A stretch of 64,000 bases of DNA, taken from the NCBI GenBank assembly GCA_016787665.1, contig JAEUUC010000009.1, positions 1 through 64,000 of the forward strand, given 5' to 3'. The notes under the pieces are model-generated. The model saw nothing but the letters and a program-made list of their open reading frames with translations. It was not told the origin of the DNA and did not search any database. Of this stretch, positions 1 to 8,420 are shown one piece after another. The position numbers and the translations under genes were made by a program. The DNA comes from Cyclobacteriaceae bacterium (GTDB taxonomy: Bacteria > Bacteroidota > Bacteroidia > Cytophagales > Cyclobacteriaceae). Position 1 is the first letter of the stretch. Each line of letters begins with the position of its first letter.

Positions 1-152
1 GTTATATTTGATATGAATTTGCAGTCACCCGAGATCGTTAATTCGTTGGTGAGTCATCTGGTGAGTACCCGATTTTATCACCTTTAAAATACTGAAAATC
101 AAGCATTGTGAGTCAGGGTTCATTTCCCTCCTCCTCTGCAAAGCAAACCAAG
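1..152. other. Left-edge non-coding stretch with tRNA-3'-end-like sequence
   Basis: No complete gene is visible. Frame 1 is open from the window edge to a TAA at 85-87 (28 codons), which could be the tail of a gene cut by the window or chance. At about 113-141 the sequence resembles the T-arm and acceptor 3' half of a serine tRNA: a GGGTTC-NNN-CCC-like T-arm followed by CTCCTCTGC. The loop reads TTCATTT instead of TTCGAAT, and no matching 5' acceptor half is seen. I therefore treat it as a possible degenerate tRNA end or attachment-site remnant, not a tRNA gene. Confidence 0.3.
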
Positions 153-177
153 AATCCCGCGCCAGCGGGATTTTTTG
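153..177 (+). terminator. Rho-independent terminator
   Basis: A perfect 8-bp stem (AATCCCGC at 153-160, GCGGGATT at 165-172) with a GCCA loop is followed by a T-run (171-176). It would end transcripts entering from the left, consistent with a tRNA or gene lying across or beyond the window edge. Confidence 0.75.
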
Positions 178-360
178 TTGGTGGCGGAACGAGCGAAACG
201 CAGTTTCAGCGAGTAACCGCCAACAACAGAAGAACCGAAGCGACTTGGTTTGGTTTTAAACTCCCAAAAAAAGGATCACAGTAGGTAATCCTGCCGGAAA
301 CGAAGGTTTATTCCCGAAGCCAGCCAGGGCAACCCAAGTTAATCCGTCATGTATACTTTC

Positions 361-427
361 TATACCGGAGAGCGTTATCATGTATATTATTTATCATTAT
401 ATTTACATGATAAAACAATCCGGTATA
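361..427. promoter_or_regulatory. Two-tier symmetric palindrome upstream of fic
   Basis: The outer arms are TATACCGGA (361-369) and TCCGGTATA (419-427). The inner arms are ATCATGTA (377-384) and TACATGAT (404-411). Outer and inner arms are separated by exactly 7 nt on both sides, and the centre is a 19-nt AT-rich core. It ends 10 nt before the Fic start codon. CATGTATA also occurs at 348-355 and 379-386. It could be a regulator operator with two nested half-site pairs, or a hairpin in the leader RNA. Confidence 0.6.
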
Positions 428-437
428 AACGCTTCAC

Positions 438-1523
438 ATGAAGGATTCTGCCGAAAAACCCTATAACACCTTACCTCCACTGCCCCCGAAACGGGAAAAG
501 ATTGAAACCGTGAAGGTGTTACGGCAGTTGGTAAAATCATCTGTTGCGTTAGCCGAGTTAAAGGGTTTGGCCCCAACCCTGCCTAATCCTTCTATTCTAT
601 TAAATGCTGTTATTCTGAAAGAGGCGAGAGCCAGCTCCGAAATTGAAAACGTAATTACTACGCAGGATAAACTCTACCAGGCCCTTTCAGCCAAAGGCAA
701 AGAACCCGACCCGGCCACAAAAGAAGTCTTACGCTACCGTGAGGCGGCACTGTTTGGCCTTAACTTTATTAAGCAAAAAGGCTTCCTTAGCACGAATGCC
801 ATCATCAACATTCAAAAAATTCTGGTTGAGAATAATGCCGGCATCAGAAAACTCCCGGGCACTGCGTTACGAAATGCCTCCACGAACAAAGTCATCTACA
901 CACCACCGGATGACCATGAAGTAATTTCGAAACTCTTAAAGAATTTAGAAGAGTATATTAATGAACAAGATGATGTTTCACCACTTATCAAGATGGCCGT
1001 GCAACATTATCAATTTGAGAGCATCCATCCCTTCTACGATGGCAATGGTAGAACAGGACGGATTATTAACATACTGCAAATCATTCTTCATGATTTATTG
1101 AAAAGTCCGATCCTGTACCTGAGTGAGTACATCATTCAAAATAAGGCAGAATATTATCGTCTTCTTCAGGAAGTTCGTACAAAAGACAAATGGGAAGATT
1201 GGATTCTCTATATGCTAAAAGGGGTGGAAAAAGCATCCCATGAAGCCATCGAACAGATAAAAGCCATTCAACAACTGTTCATCAGCACTCAGGAAAAAAT
1301 CAAGAAAGAAGCTCCAAAAGCTTACGATAAAGAACTGGTCGAAATTCTTTTTGAGCACCCTTATTGCAAGACAGAAATCTTAACTTCCCGATTGAATATC
1401 TCCCGTATCACAGCATCTAAATACTTAAAGCAACTGGAAGGCATTCACGTTCTAAAGTCAAAGCAAGTCTGGAAAGAGAGAATTTACATCAACACGCGCT
1501 TGTTTGATTTACTGAAAAAATAA
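438..1523 (+). CDS. Fic family protein with N-terminal inhibitory motif and winged HTH
   Basis: Fic proteins usually transfer AMP from ATP onto a hydroxyl side chain of a target protein. The core Fic motif starts at His197 and reads HPFYDGNGRTGR, fully canonical, so catalysis is expected. An SSEIEN stretch at residues 66-71 fits the (S/T)xxxE(G/N) inhibitory helix of class II Fic enzymes, with Glu70 as the predicted blocking residue. The last 60 or so residues look like a winged helix-turn-helix, giving the common Fic-N/Fic/wHTH layout of about 360 aa. No antitoxin gene sits beside it. ATG at 438 follows directly after a palindromic region that could be its operator. Target unknown. Confidence 0.9.
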   Translation: MKDSAEKPYNTLPPLPPKREKIETVKVLRQLVKSSVALAELKGLAPTLPNPSILLNAVILKEARASSEIENVITTQDKLYQALSAKGKEPDPATKEVLRYREAALFGLNFIKQKGFLSTNAIINIQKILVENNAGIRKLPGTALRNASTNKVIYTPPDDHEVISKLLKNLEEYINEQDDVSPLIKMAVQHYQFESIHPFYDGNGRTGRIINILQIILHDLLKSPILYLSEYIIQNKAEYYRLLQEVRTKDKWEDWILYMLKGVEKASHEAIEQIKAIQQLFISTQEKIKKEAPKAYDKELVEILFEHPYCKTEILTSRLNISRITASKYLKQLEGIHVLKSKQVWKERIYINTRLFDLLKK

Positions 1524-1562
1524 TCACCCACTCCTGCGGATTTTTTATTGCCGGGTTTGAAG

Positions 1563-2189
1563 TCACCCCGCTATCATCACCGAATGAAAATACCAGCAAC
1601 GGCCGCGCTTTTGAAATATCACCTGCTTGTACTGCACTCCGCTGTACCACGGCCCAAACGCTAACCGCTGCTCGCCTTCATAAACCAGGTGAGGACGCCC
1701 GTCACGCAGCGCTTCGCGTATCTCCGCGGCATGGTGCGCCCAACTCTCGCGAAACTGCGCTTCGCTCTCAAAAAATTCACCCACCCACACCAGCTTCCAG
1801 AGTGACGCCAGGTCATTCCGCTGCGCGGCCTGCTCAAAAGCAGAATAGAACAAATCAAAGTCTTCCCCGATCTTGAGGTGATCTTCCTGGCGCCTGATCA
1901 GGGCGATGTTGGCCTTCTCGGTTTCCGTCAGTTGGGCCGTTACATCTGCGGACGTGGGCGTGTACCACGCCTGCGCCTGAAAATGCTGCTGCAAATCGGG
2001 GCTCTTGAAGATGTACCCGTAGCGCGCAAAAATCTCATTGCGCATGATCTTCAACGTCTGGGCATCCCGCTCGCACACATCGGTCTGCGTTAACAGCCGT
2101 TGCGAGGCTTGCGGATAATCGCCCGGAAGGGTTTGGGCCTGTGCCACGCCCCAAACGGCAGCCCAAAAAAATAGCAGGAGTCGCATCAT
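1563..2189 (-). CDS. Secreted YARHG-domain protein
   Basis: A 208-aa protein with a hydrophobic N-terminus ending near AQAQ, a likely signal peptide. Residues about 35-95 carry a YARHG-type domain, seen as RNEIFARYGYIFKS followed by a tryptophan-tyrosine (WY) pair. That domain is common in extracytoplasmic proteins and has no settled function. The remaining C-terminal part is unrecognised. I chose ATG at 2189, which places the signal sequence at the start; a TTG 24 nt upstream would add eight residues. It is divergent from the DUF2520 gene, with about 38 nt between starts, so the two promoters must overlap. Confidence 0.7.
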   Translation of the reverse strand: MMRLLLFFWAAVWGVAQAQTLPGDYPQASQRLLTQTDVCERDAQTLKIMRNEIFARYGYIFKSPDLQQHFQAQAWYTPTSADVTAQLTETEKANIALIRRQEDHLKIGEDFDLFYSAFEQAAQRNDLASLWKLVWVGEFFESEAQFRESWAHHAAEIREALRDGRPHLVYEGEQRLAFGPWYSGVQYKQVIFQKRGRCWYFHSVMIAG

Positions 2190-2227
2190 GGGATTTACCT
2201 GAATTTTTCTCAAGTTACCAATTCAAG

Positions 2228-3004
2228 ATGAACGTATCCTTTATTGGCTCCGGAAATGTAGCCTGGCACCTCGCCCCCGCCCTCGACAATGCCGGGCATG
2301 TGGTAAAGGAAGTGTTCAGCCGCCATGCCCAACATGCCGAAGCGCTCACCAACCGCCTCTACCAGGCCGAAGTAAAGGCCACCCTCGATTTCTCCACCAG
2401 CCCCTCGCGCCTGTTCATCGTGGCCGTGAGTGACGATGCGCTGGCCGAAGTAGCCCGCGAAGTGATCTTGCCGGACGAGGCCATTCTCGTTCATACCTCC
2501 GGCAGCCAGCCACTGGACGTGTTGCAATTTGCCGCAGCCGCCCACACAGCTGTTTTTTATCCGCTGCAAACGTTCACCAAAACCAAGAAAGTGGAGTTGC
2601 GCACCACCCCCATCCTCATTGAAACCCTGCAGGAGGAAACGCTGGAGATCCTGACAGACGTGGCCCGCTCCATCAGCCACCGCGTGCAACGCATTTTTCC
2701 GGAAGAGCGGCTGGCCCTGCACGTAGCGGCCGTGTTTGCGTCCAACTTTACCAACCACATGCTCGCCATCAGTCACCAGATTTTGCAACAGCAGCAACTG
2801 CCCAAAGACCTGCTGGCCCCGCTCCTGCGCGAGACCTTTGACAAACTCCAGAGCCTTGCCCCCGCCCAGGCGCAAACCGGCCCGGCCCGCAGGGGCGACC
2901 TCGAAACACTCGACCGCCACATGGCCTTTTTGAAAGACGACCCCGAACTGGCCGCGCTCTACAAAATCATCAGCCAGCATATTCTGGATCAATACGGGGC
3001 ATAG
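2228..3004 (+). CDS. Rossmann-like DUF2520 protein
   Basis: A 258-aa protein that opens with a dinucleotide-binding turn (GSGNVAWHLA near residue 7), followed by a helical C-terminal half typical of DUF2520. Families of this type resemble F420/NADP oxidoreductases and 6-phosphogluconate-like dehydrogenases, but the substrate is unknown. The ATG at 2228 gives the standard family start; a longer reading frame to 2141 overlaps the divergent neighbour and is not needed. The gene is followed 37 nt later by rmuC, which has its own promoter-like box. Confidence 0.8.
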   Translation: MNVSFIGSGNVAWHLAPALDNAGHVVKEVFSRHAQHAEALTNRLYQAEVKATLDFSTSPSRLFIVAVSDDALAEVAREVILPDEAILVHTSGSQPLDVLQFAAAAHTAVFYPLQTFTKTKKVELRTTPILIETLQEETLEILTDVARSISHRVQRIFPEERLALHVAAVFASNFTNHMLAISHQILQQQQLPKDLLAPLLRETFDKLQSLAPAQAQTGPARRGDLETLDRHMAFLKDDPELAALYKIISQHILDQYGA

Positions 3005-3026
3005 CCGCGCCATCCCCGTTATCCGT

Positions 3027-3034
3027 TATCTTTG
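3027..3034 (+). promoter_or_regulatory. Bacteroidota -7 box for rmuC
   Basis: TATCTTTG matches the TAnnTTTG -7 element of Bacteroidota sigma-ABfr promoters. It lies 6 nt before the chosen ATG at 3041, implying a very short or absent leader. It favours 3041 over the in-frame TTG at 3032, which overlaps the box. The -33 element is weak. Confidence 0.55.
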
Positions 3035-3040
3035 CCCGCA

Positions 3041-4360
3041 ATGGAAGTAGTTATCGCATTGGCAGGTGCAGTCGTTGGGGTCGTGCTCGGCTGGTTCATC
3101 GCACGGGCGCGCAGCCTGGCCGAAACGCAAAATCAAACTGCGGCTTACCTGGCCGAGCAGGAGAAAAACCGCAACCTCGCCACCCAACTGCAGGAGCTCA
3201 AGGCCGACCTGGAAAAAGCCCGAAACCAGGTGCTGGAACTCACCAACAGCCTGGCCTCCACCGAGGCCGACTACCGCAACCTGGAGGAGCGCCTGGCCGA
3301 ACGCAAAAACGAACTGACCGAGTTACAGGAAAAATTTGCCGCCCAGTTCAAGAACCTCGCCAACGACATCTTCGAAGAAAAGAGCAAGCGGTTTACCGAA
3401 CAGAACAAATCCAACCTGTTTGATTTGCTGAAACCGCTGGGCGAAAAAATCACTGAGTTTGAAAAGAAAGTGGAGAACACCCACAAGGAAGCCATCGGGC
3501 AAAACTCCGCGTTGCGCCAGCAACTGGAGAACTTGCAAAAGCTGAACGTGCAGATGACGCGCGAAGCCGAAAACCTGACGCGCGCCCTGAAGGGCGACAG
3601 CCAGGCGCAGGGCGCGTGGGGTGAATTCATCCTCGAAAGCATTTTGGAAAAATCCGGCCTCGAGCGCGACCGCGAGTACACGGTGCAAGAATCGTTCACC
3701 ACGGCCGAAGGCCGCCTGCGGCCCGATGTCATCATCCGCCTGCCGGAGAACAAGCACGTGATCATCGACTCCAAAGTGAGCTTAACGGCCTACAACAATT
3801 TCGTGAATGCCGAGAGTGACGCAGAAAAAACCGTGGCGCTCAAAGCCCACCTGGCCTCCATCCGCCAGCACATGAAAGGCCTGGCCGATAAAAACTACCA
3901 GAAGAACATTACCGACAACGGGCTCGACTTCATCATCATGTTCATTCCCATTGAACCGGCCTACATTCTGGCCATTCAAAGCGAGAAGAGTTTGTATGAA
4001 GAGGCGCTGGAAAAACGCATTGTCTTTGTGAGCCCCACGTTGCTCATTCCTTCGCTGCAGCTGATTAAAAATGTGTGGAAGCAGGAATACCAGAACCGCC
4101 ACGTGCTGGACATTGCGAATAAGGCGGGCGACCTGTACGACAAGTTTGTGAACTTCACCGAAGACCTCATAACGCTGGGCCGCCACCTCGACTCCTCCAA
4201 AAAGTATTACGAGGAATCCATGAAGAAGCTCTCCGTGGGCAGCGGTAATTTAGTTCGCAAGGTAGAAGATTTGAAAAAGCTGGGGGCCAAGGCCTCCAAA
4301 TCCATAGACGCCAAATTATTGGGGCGCTCGGAAGAACAAACCGATTTGTTTCAGGGTTAA
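3041..4360 (+). CDS. rmuC: DNA recombination protein RmuC homologue
   Basis: A 439-aa protein with one N-terminal membrane helix (residues about 2-22), then a long coiled coil (about 25-190), then the RmuC core. Recognisable core segments include GAWGEFILESILEKSGL and the nuclease-like LRPDVIIRLPENKHVIIDSKV region with the D...DSK pattern of a PD-(D/E)XK fold. RmuC restrains rearrangement between inverted repeats in E. coli, and its exact activity is unsettled. The next gene starts 6 nt after its stop, so they are probably co-transcribed. Confidence 0.9.
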   Translation: MEVVIALAGAVVGVVLGWFIARARSLAETQNQTAAYLAEQEKNRNLATQLQELKADLEKARNQVLELTNSLASTEADYRNLEERLAERKNELTELQEKFAAQFKNLANDIFEEKSKRFTEQNKSNLFDLLKPLGEKITEFEKKVENTHKEAIGQNSALRQQLENLQKLNVQMTREAENLTRALKGDSQAQGAWGEFILESILEKSGLERDREYTVQESFTTAEGRLRPDVIIRLPENKHVIIDSKVSLTAYNNFVNAESDAEKTVALKAHLASIRQHMKGLADKNYQKNITDNGLDFIIMFIPIEPAYILAIQSEKSLYEEALEKRIVFVSPTLLIPSLQLIKNVWKQEYQNRHVLDIANKAGDLYDKFVNFTEDLITLGRHLDSSKKYYEESMKKLSVGSGNLVRKVEDLKKLGAKASKSIDAKLLGRSEEQTDLFQG

Positions 4361-4366
4361 AACCGC

Positions 4367-4750
4367 ATGACCATGAAAGTGACAGCCGACAATAAACTGA
4401 AAAAGCTGATTGTGGTGGGCGACCGCGTGCTCATCCGCCCGGTGAAGGAATCGGAGCGCACGGAAAGCGGCTTGTACCTGCCGCCCGGAGTTCAGGAGAA
4501 GGAAAAAATTCAACGTGGCTACGTGATTAAAGTAGGGCCCGGCTACCCGCTGCCCATGCCGGCCGATGAAGACGAAATCTGGAAAGGCAAGGAGGAGCAG
4601 GTGAAGTACCTGCCGCTGCAGGCGCAGGAAGGCGACCTGGCCATTTTTTTGCAGAAGGGCGCCATTGAGGTGATGTACGAAGGCGAAAAATACTTTATTG
4701 TGCCGCAGGCCAGCATTCTCATGCTGGAGCGCGAAGAAGATTTGGTCTGA
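4367..4750 (+). CDS. Divergent GroES-like co-chaperonin
   Basis: A 127-aa protein with the Cpn10 fold signature: VVGDRVLIRPVKESERTESG at the N-terminus, a LYLPP mobile-loop edge, and a C-terminal EGEKYFIVPQASILM region like the GroES beta strand. It is about 30 residues longer than standard GroES, with an acidic insert around residues 60-85. No groEL is adjacent, so this is an orphan paralogue rather than the housekeeping gene. It sits between rmuC and a 67-aa ORF in a tight operon. A second ATG at 4373 is equally possible. Whether it still partners with GroEL is unknown. Confidence 0.8.
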   Translation: MTMKVTADNKLKKLIVVGDRVLIRPVKESERTESGLYLPPGVQEKEKIQRGYVIKVGPGYPLPMPADEDEIWKGKEEQVKYLPLQAQEGDLAIFLQKGAIEVMYEGEKYFIVPQASILMLEREEDLV

Positions 4751-4751
4751 T

Positions 4752-4955
4752 ATGGCGGGGTTGGCGTTTGATGTGCTGCGGGTGGGCAAGAAGTATCGCC
4801 TGGTCAACTATGGTGAGCGCTACGAGTTTGAAATTCTAAAAATCCTGGTCGGTGATTTTGAACTGAAAGACCTCCACACGCTGGAGCGCTACCGCATGAG
4901 CGAGCTGATCCGCTTTGGCCGCGGCAGCGATTTTGAGATACGGGAGGTGGAGTAA
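4752..4955 (+). CDS. Small uncharacterised protein (67 aa)
   Basis: It starts 1 nt after the stop of the GroES-like gene, so translation is probably coupled. The 67 residues are basic and aromatic-rich, with no membrane segment or cysteine; the tail is SELIRFGRGSDFEIREVE. I do not recognise a family. Its reality is supported by a second copy of the last 17 codons at 8526, in which base changes are mostly silent or conservative. This suggests coding constraint on a related gene. Confidence 0.6.
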   Translation: MAGLAFDVLRVGKKYRLVNYGERYEFEILKILVGDFELKDLHTLERYRMSELIRFGRGSDFEIREVE

Positions 4956-4984
4956 TATGCTCCCTATCATGGCGGTCATCCCGG
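4902..4984 (+). repeat. 83-bp direct repeat, copy 1
   Basis: It covers the last 17 codons and stop of the 67-aa ORF plus about 29 nt beyond. It is about 90% identical, without gaps, to 8526-8608 (8 mismatches by eye). Together the two copies bracket the GH3, OMP and Crp/Fnr cassette. Just downstream, ATCCCGG (4978-4984) and CCGGGAT (5004-5010) form an inverted repeat. Confidence 0.85.
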
Positions 4985-5089
4985 TTCACGCGTAGGCGGG
5001 ATACCGGGATCCGACTCGGTGTACACCGCATGAGATGCCGGGGCATTCGCACCCGGCTACACACCCGCACAAACGGTGCAGATGTGCTG

Positions 5090-6997
5090 CTACTTTTTGG
5101 CTTTAGCCGATGTGTACCGCAGTCCAAATCCAAACGGATACAAAGGATCTTTGGAATCGTACGGCACGTCTTCTTTCTGATTGCGCACGGCCTCCATAGA
5201 CGAAGGCAACTCGAACGGCAACTTGCCCTCGGGGCTGGCTTTACCAAAAACTACATCCAGTAACGCGGCATCGCTGGCGCCAAAATTGACAAATAGCCCT
5301 TTCGCTTCTTTGCTGATTTCCGGTATCACCGCAGGACGGTCGAGATAAACATCAACAATGGTGGGCACGGTTTTCAGCAACTGCACAATACTGTCTTTCT
5401 GCGCGCCTTTAAAATCCAGATCGCCATGGTGAAACCCACGGGCAAACGGGTTCTTGGTTTCCACCGGCACCCACGGGGCCGACAATCGCAAAATGGCCAA
5501 GTCGGCTTCTTCGGGTTTACTTACCACTGTGCCATACCTGGCAGCTACTTTCGGATCTACATTTTTCACAAAGATTTTATGTTTACCCGATGGCAATGGC
5601 AATATCGCTTTATCGTTCTTCAGCAAGGTGAAGGATCTGCGTTGTGTAGCCTCGCCCAACTGCTTCCACTCGGCCTTGCCTACGATTTGTGTTGCTTTCT
5701 CTACATCCACATAGGGGTTATCAAATAATCCCAATTCAAATTTCTGGCGCAGCAACCGTCTCACCGATTGATCGATGCGCGCTTCGGTAACTTTTCCTTC
5801 CTTCACCAATTGCACAATAAGTTCGGGCCTGCTCTCACCACCAAACTGATCGCACCCGGCATCAATCACTTTCTTTACACGTTCCGCTTCGCTGAGCGAC
5901 TCCACACCCCACGCGCGTGCGGGCCACACGGCCGGGCCCATGTTCGCATCGGTAATCAAACCCCAGTCGGTGCACACCACGCCATCGAATTTATATTTTT
6001 CGCGCAGCAATTTGGTGATGATGTCTTTGTTGAAACCAAAGCCCACGTTCTCGCTGGTTTGATCTACCGGAATGCCGTAGTAGGGCATGATGGATGCCGT
6101 CTTCGCTTCAAAGGCAGCTTCGAACGGAATTAAATGATAGTTGAAGTTATTGCCGGGATACACCTGGCCTTTGTGAAACTCAAAGTGCGAATCGAGGCCT
6201 TCGTTCTGCGGACCGCCACCGGAGAAATGTTTCGTCATGGTGGCCACACTGGTGGCGCCCAGTTGCTCGCCCTGAAACCCGAGAATGTACGCTTTCACCA
6301 TGCGCGCAGAAAGTTTAGCGTCTTCGCCAAACGTACCGCTCACACGCGGCCAGCGCGGTTCCGTGGCTAAGTCGGCCATGGGGTGCAGCGCCACCCGAAT
6401 GCCCACCGCCAGGTACTCCTGCCGCGCAATGTCACCAAACTGGCGCATCAGCTTTTCATCATCCAGCGCTGCAAAGCCCAACTGCTCCGGCCACTGCGAA
6501 AAATTGTTGGCCGCCATGGCGAAGATGTTGTTGCTGAAATAATGCCGCGGGTCGGACGCGATGGAAACCGGAATTCCTAAGCGAGATTTTTCTGCGGCCT
6601 TCTGCACGTTGTTGTTCCAGGTGGCCAACTGGCGCGAGGGGGGCGCAGCCCAGATGTTTACGTGCGTGATTTTCTTTTCTTCGATCAATTTGTTGGCCTG
6701 TGGCATTCGGGCAAACATGCCCTGGCCGGGCACATCATCCAACGAACCATCATCGTTGATGCGCGTGCCGCTGATGAACATCATGCCTGCTTTTTCCTCC
6801 AGGTTCATTTGCGCCAGCAAGTCGCTCACGCGGGCTTCCACCGGTTGCGTGGCGTCTTCGTACACATCCATACGGCCGTTTTTATTCAGGTCGCGGTACG
6901 CGGGCACCGGGTGGCTCATTCCACTCATTAACACTACCACGGCAACACCGCCCAACAGCAGGGCGATGGCGACTTGTACGGACAGTCGGTTTTTCAT
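5090..6997 (-). CDS. Glycoside hydrolase family 3 protein (beta-glucosidase-like)
   Basis: A 635-aa exported enzyme with an N-terminal membrane/signal helix (about 8-26). A DLNKNGRMDVYED stretch (about 36-48) looks like an EF-hand/dockerin-type calcium loop. The GH3 N-terminal barrel follows, with the KHF motif (TKHFSGGGPQ) and the nucleophile region FDGVVCTDWG, where the Asp of CTDWG should be the nucleophile. A GH3 C-terminal domain spans roughly 430-610. There is no fibronectin-III tail. The substrate cannot be told from sequence; beta-linked glucosides are typical. It is the last gene of a leftward cassette after an OMP and a Crp/Fnr gene. Confidence 0.87.
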   Translation of the reverse strand: MKNRLSVQVAIALLLGGVAVVVLMSGMSHPVPAYRDLNKNGRMDVYEDATQPVEARVSDLLAQMNLEEKAGMMFISGTRINDDGSLDDVPGQGMFARMPQANKLIEEKKITHVNIWAAPPSRQLATWNNNVQKAAEKSRLGIPVSIASDPRHYFSNNIFAMAANNFSQWPEQLGFAALDDEKLMRQFGDIARQEYLAVGIRVALHPMADLATEPRWPRVSGTFGEDAKLSARMVKAYILGFQGEQLGATSVATMTKHFSGGGPQNEGLDSHFEFHKGQVYPGNNFNYHLIPFEAAFEAKTASIMPYYGIPVDQTSENVGFGFNKDIITKLLREKYKFDGVVCTDWGLITDANMGPAVWPARAWGVESLSEAERVKKVIDAGCDQFGGESRPELIVQLVKEGKVTEARIDQSVRRLLRQKFELGLFDNPYVDVEKATQIVGKAEWKQLGEATQRRSFTLLKNDKAILPLPSGKHKIFVKNVDPKVAARYGTVVSKPEEADLAILRLSAPWVPVETKNPFARGFHHGDLDFKGAQKDSIVQLLKTVPTIVDVYLDRPAVIPEISKEAKGLFVNFGASDAALLDVVFGKASPEGKLPFELPSSMEAVRNQKEDVPYDSKDPLYPFGFGLRYTSAKAKK

Positions 6998-7092
6998 GAT
7001 GGCTTTGGTTTATACGTTTTTTGAACTCTCTTAAAGGCTTGTTTCATGGCATTGATCCGGACGCTACCCGAATCGGGGACGAAAAGTAGAAA

Positions 7093-7776
7093 TTATAAGA
7101 ACGACCAGCCTACAAAAATTCCATAATTTGGTTTGTACGTCTTATCCGGGCCGTATTGATCGAGGTTGGCACCCAAGCCAAAATTCAGCGCGTTCATTTT
7201 CAGTCCGGCCCGGAGTTGTAGAAAACTGCGCGCATGCGTGTCTTCGCTGGTGCTGTGGGCATACAGCAACTGCAACCGCGTGTACAAATTCACCTTGGCG
7301 CTGAGGGCCGGTTTGTATTCGTAAATGCCGAAGATTTCGGCATTTCGCTTTTCGTTCAAAAAGAGCGAGGCGATGGTAACCGCTACCCACTCTTTGTTGG
7401 CGAATGAATGTTGCACACCCACCTGTGGCCCCACACCCACTTTGTTGTTGACCGTGGCACCCGCCACCAGCGCAAACCCTTTGTAGAACGTGTAGTTTAC
7501 CAACACCGGCAGGGCGATGTCCAGGTCATCGGAGTTGTTGTCATAGGCAGTCGAAAAGGCCGACACGCTTAAAAAGCCAAAGCGGCTTTCCGGGGTGAAT
7601 TTCTTTTTCACTACCATTTGAAAAAACAGGCGGTCGTGGCCGGCCATCACTTCCACGGGAATCGGCACTTTGGGCGGTCCTTCCTGTGCCCACACCGGCA
7701 AACAGCCGCCCACCAGCATCCACACCATCCATAAAAACCCGGGCCGGAGGGCCGGGGCAAAATTTCGGCTCTGCAT
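7093..7776 (-). CDS. Predicted outer-membrane beta-barrel protein
   Basis: A 227-aa protein with a clear signal peptide (hydrophobic run ending PVWAQ). It then shows alternating polar and hydrophobic strands rich in aromatic residues, and ends in a C-terminal Phe-Leu typical of outer-membrane barrels. I set the start at the ATG at 7776 rather than the longer frame, because it puts the signal peptide first. No specific family recognised. It lies between the Crp/Fnr gene (68 nt upstream) and the GH3 gene (95 nt downstream), on the same strand. Confidence 0.65.
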   Translation of the reverse strand: MQSRNFAPALRPGFLWMVWMLVGGCLPVWAQEGPPKVPIPVEVMAGHDRLFFQMVVKKKFTPESRFGFLSVSAFSTAYDNNSDDLDIALPVLVNYTFYKGFALVAGATVNNKVGVGPQVGVQHSFANKEWVAVTIASLFLNEKRNAEIFGIYEYKPALSAKVNLYTRLQLLYAHSTSEDTHARSFLQLRAGLKMNALNFGLGANLDQYGPDKTYKPNYGIFVGWSFL

Positions 7777-7844
7777 AGTTTTAATCGTTACTGCTACAAA
7801 GCTGCATCCGCTACACCACAAAAAGATTGCTCTACCGCAATGTT

Positions 7845-8420
7845 TTACTTTTTGAGATCCGCTTTGAGTCGGCTGAGCGTGTAGGGCGTAATGCCCAGGT
7901 AACTGGCGATGATCTTGCCCGGCAGCCGCTCGAACACCCGGGGCTGTTGGGCGAGCAACCATTTGAGGCGGTGGAGACTATCGGCACCCTGCAAATCGTA
8001 AATCCGTTTTTGCGTGGTGATGTAGGCCGACTCCAGGATGTGGCGATAGACTTTGTTCACGGCCGGCTCGCGCTCCACCAGGTCGAAAAAATCCTGGCGG
8101 GCGATGGCCAGCACCGTGGTGTCTTCGAGACTTTGAATGTACTCCATCGAAGGCTGGCCCGTAATGAGACTGGTGAAAGACGTGGCGAATTTTTTTTCGA
8201 ACGCGATGTAGCGGGTGTTTTCGATGCCGGCCGGGTTTACCGAATACAGGCGCAGGCAGCCTGCTGCCACAAAGTAGTTGCACTTGCACACTTCGCCCTC
8301 GCGCAGCAGCCACTCGTTTTTCTTCACGTGTTTTTCCACAAAGTACTGAGCGAGGGCCGCGAGCTTTTCCTCGCCCGCACCGGTGATTTCATGAAAATAC
8401 GATTTGAGTGTGCTGTGCAT
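7845..8420 (-). CDS. Crp/Fnr family transcriptional regulator
   Basis: A 191-aa protein with an N-terminal cyclic-nucleotide-binding-type barrel (EWLLREGEVCKCNYFVAAG region) and a C-terminal helix-turn-helix (PGKIIASYLGITPYTLSRLK). This is the compact Bacteroidota variant of the family. The canonical cAMP-binding arginine motif is not evident, so the ligand is open. ATG 8420 is preferred over the in-frame start at 8489, which adds an unconserved basic leader. As first gene of the leftward crp-omp-GH3 cassette it may control those genes. Confidence 0.82.
   Translation of the reverse strand: MHSTLKSYFHEITGAGEEKLAALAQYFVEKHVKKNEWLLREGEVCKCNYFVAAGCLRLYSVNPAGIENTRYIAFEKKFATSFTSLITGQPSMEYIQSLEDTTVLAIARQDFFDLVEREPAVNKVYRHILESAYITTQKRIYDLQGADSLHRLKWLLAQQPRVFERLPGKIIASYLGITPYTLSRLKADLKK

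Noticed and set aside
113..141. Intact tRNA-Ser gene
   Set aside because: The 5' acceptor half and a normal TTCGAAT loop are missing; only a 3'-end-like segment is seen.
1524..1562. Terminator after fic
   Set aside because: A T-run is present but the stem is only three base pairs.
2210..3013. 267-aa antisense frame
   Set aside because: Shadow of the DUF2520 gene on the other strand, low-complexity Gly/Gln/His content and no family motifs.
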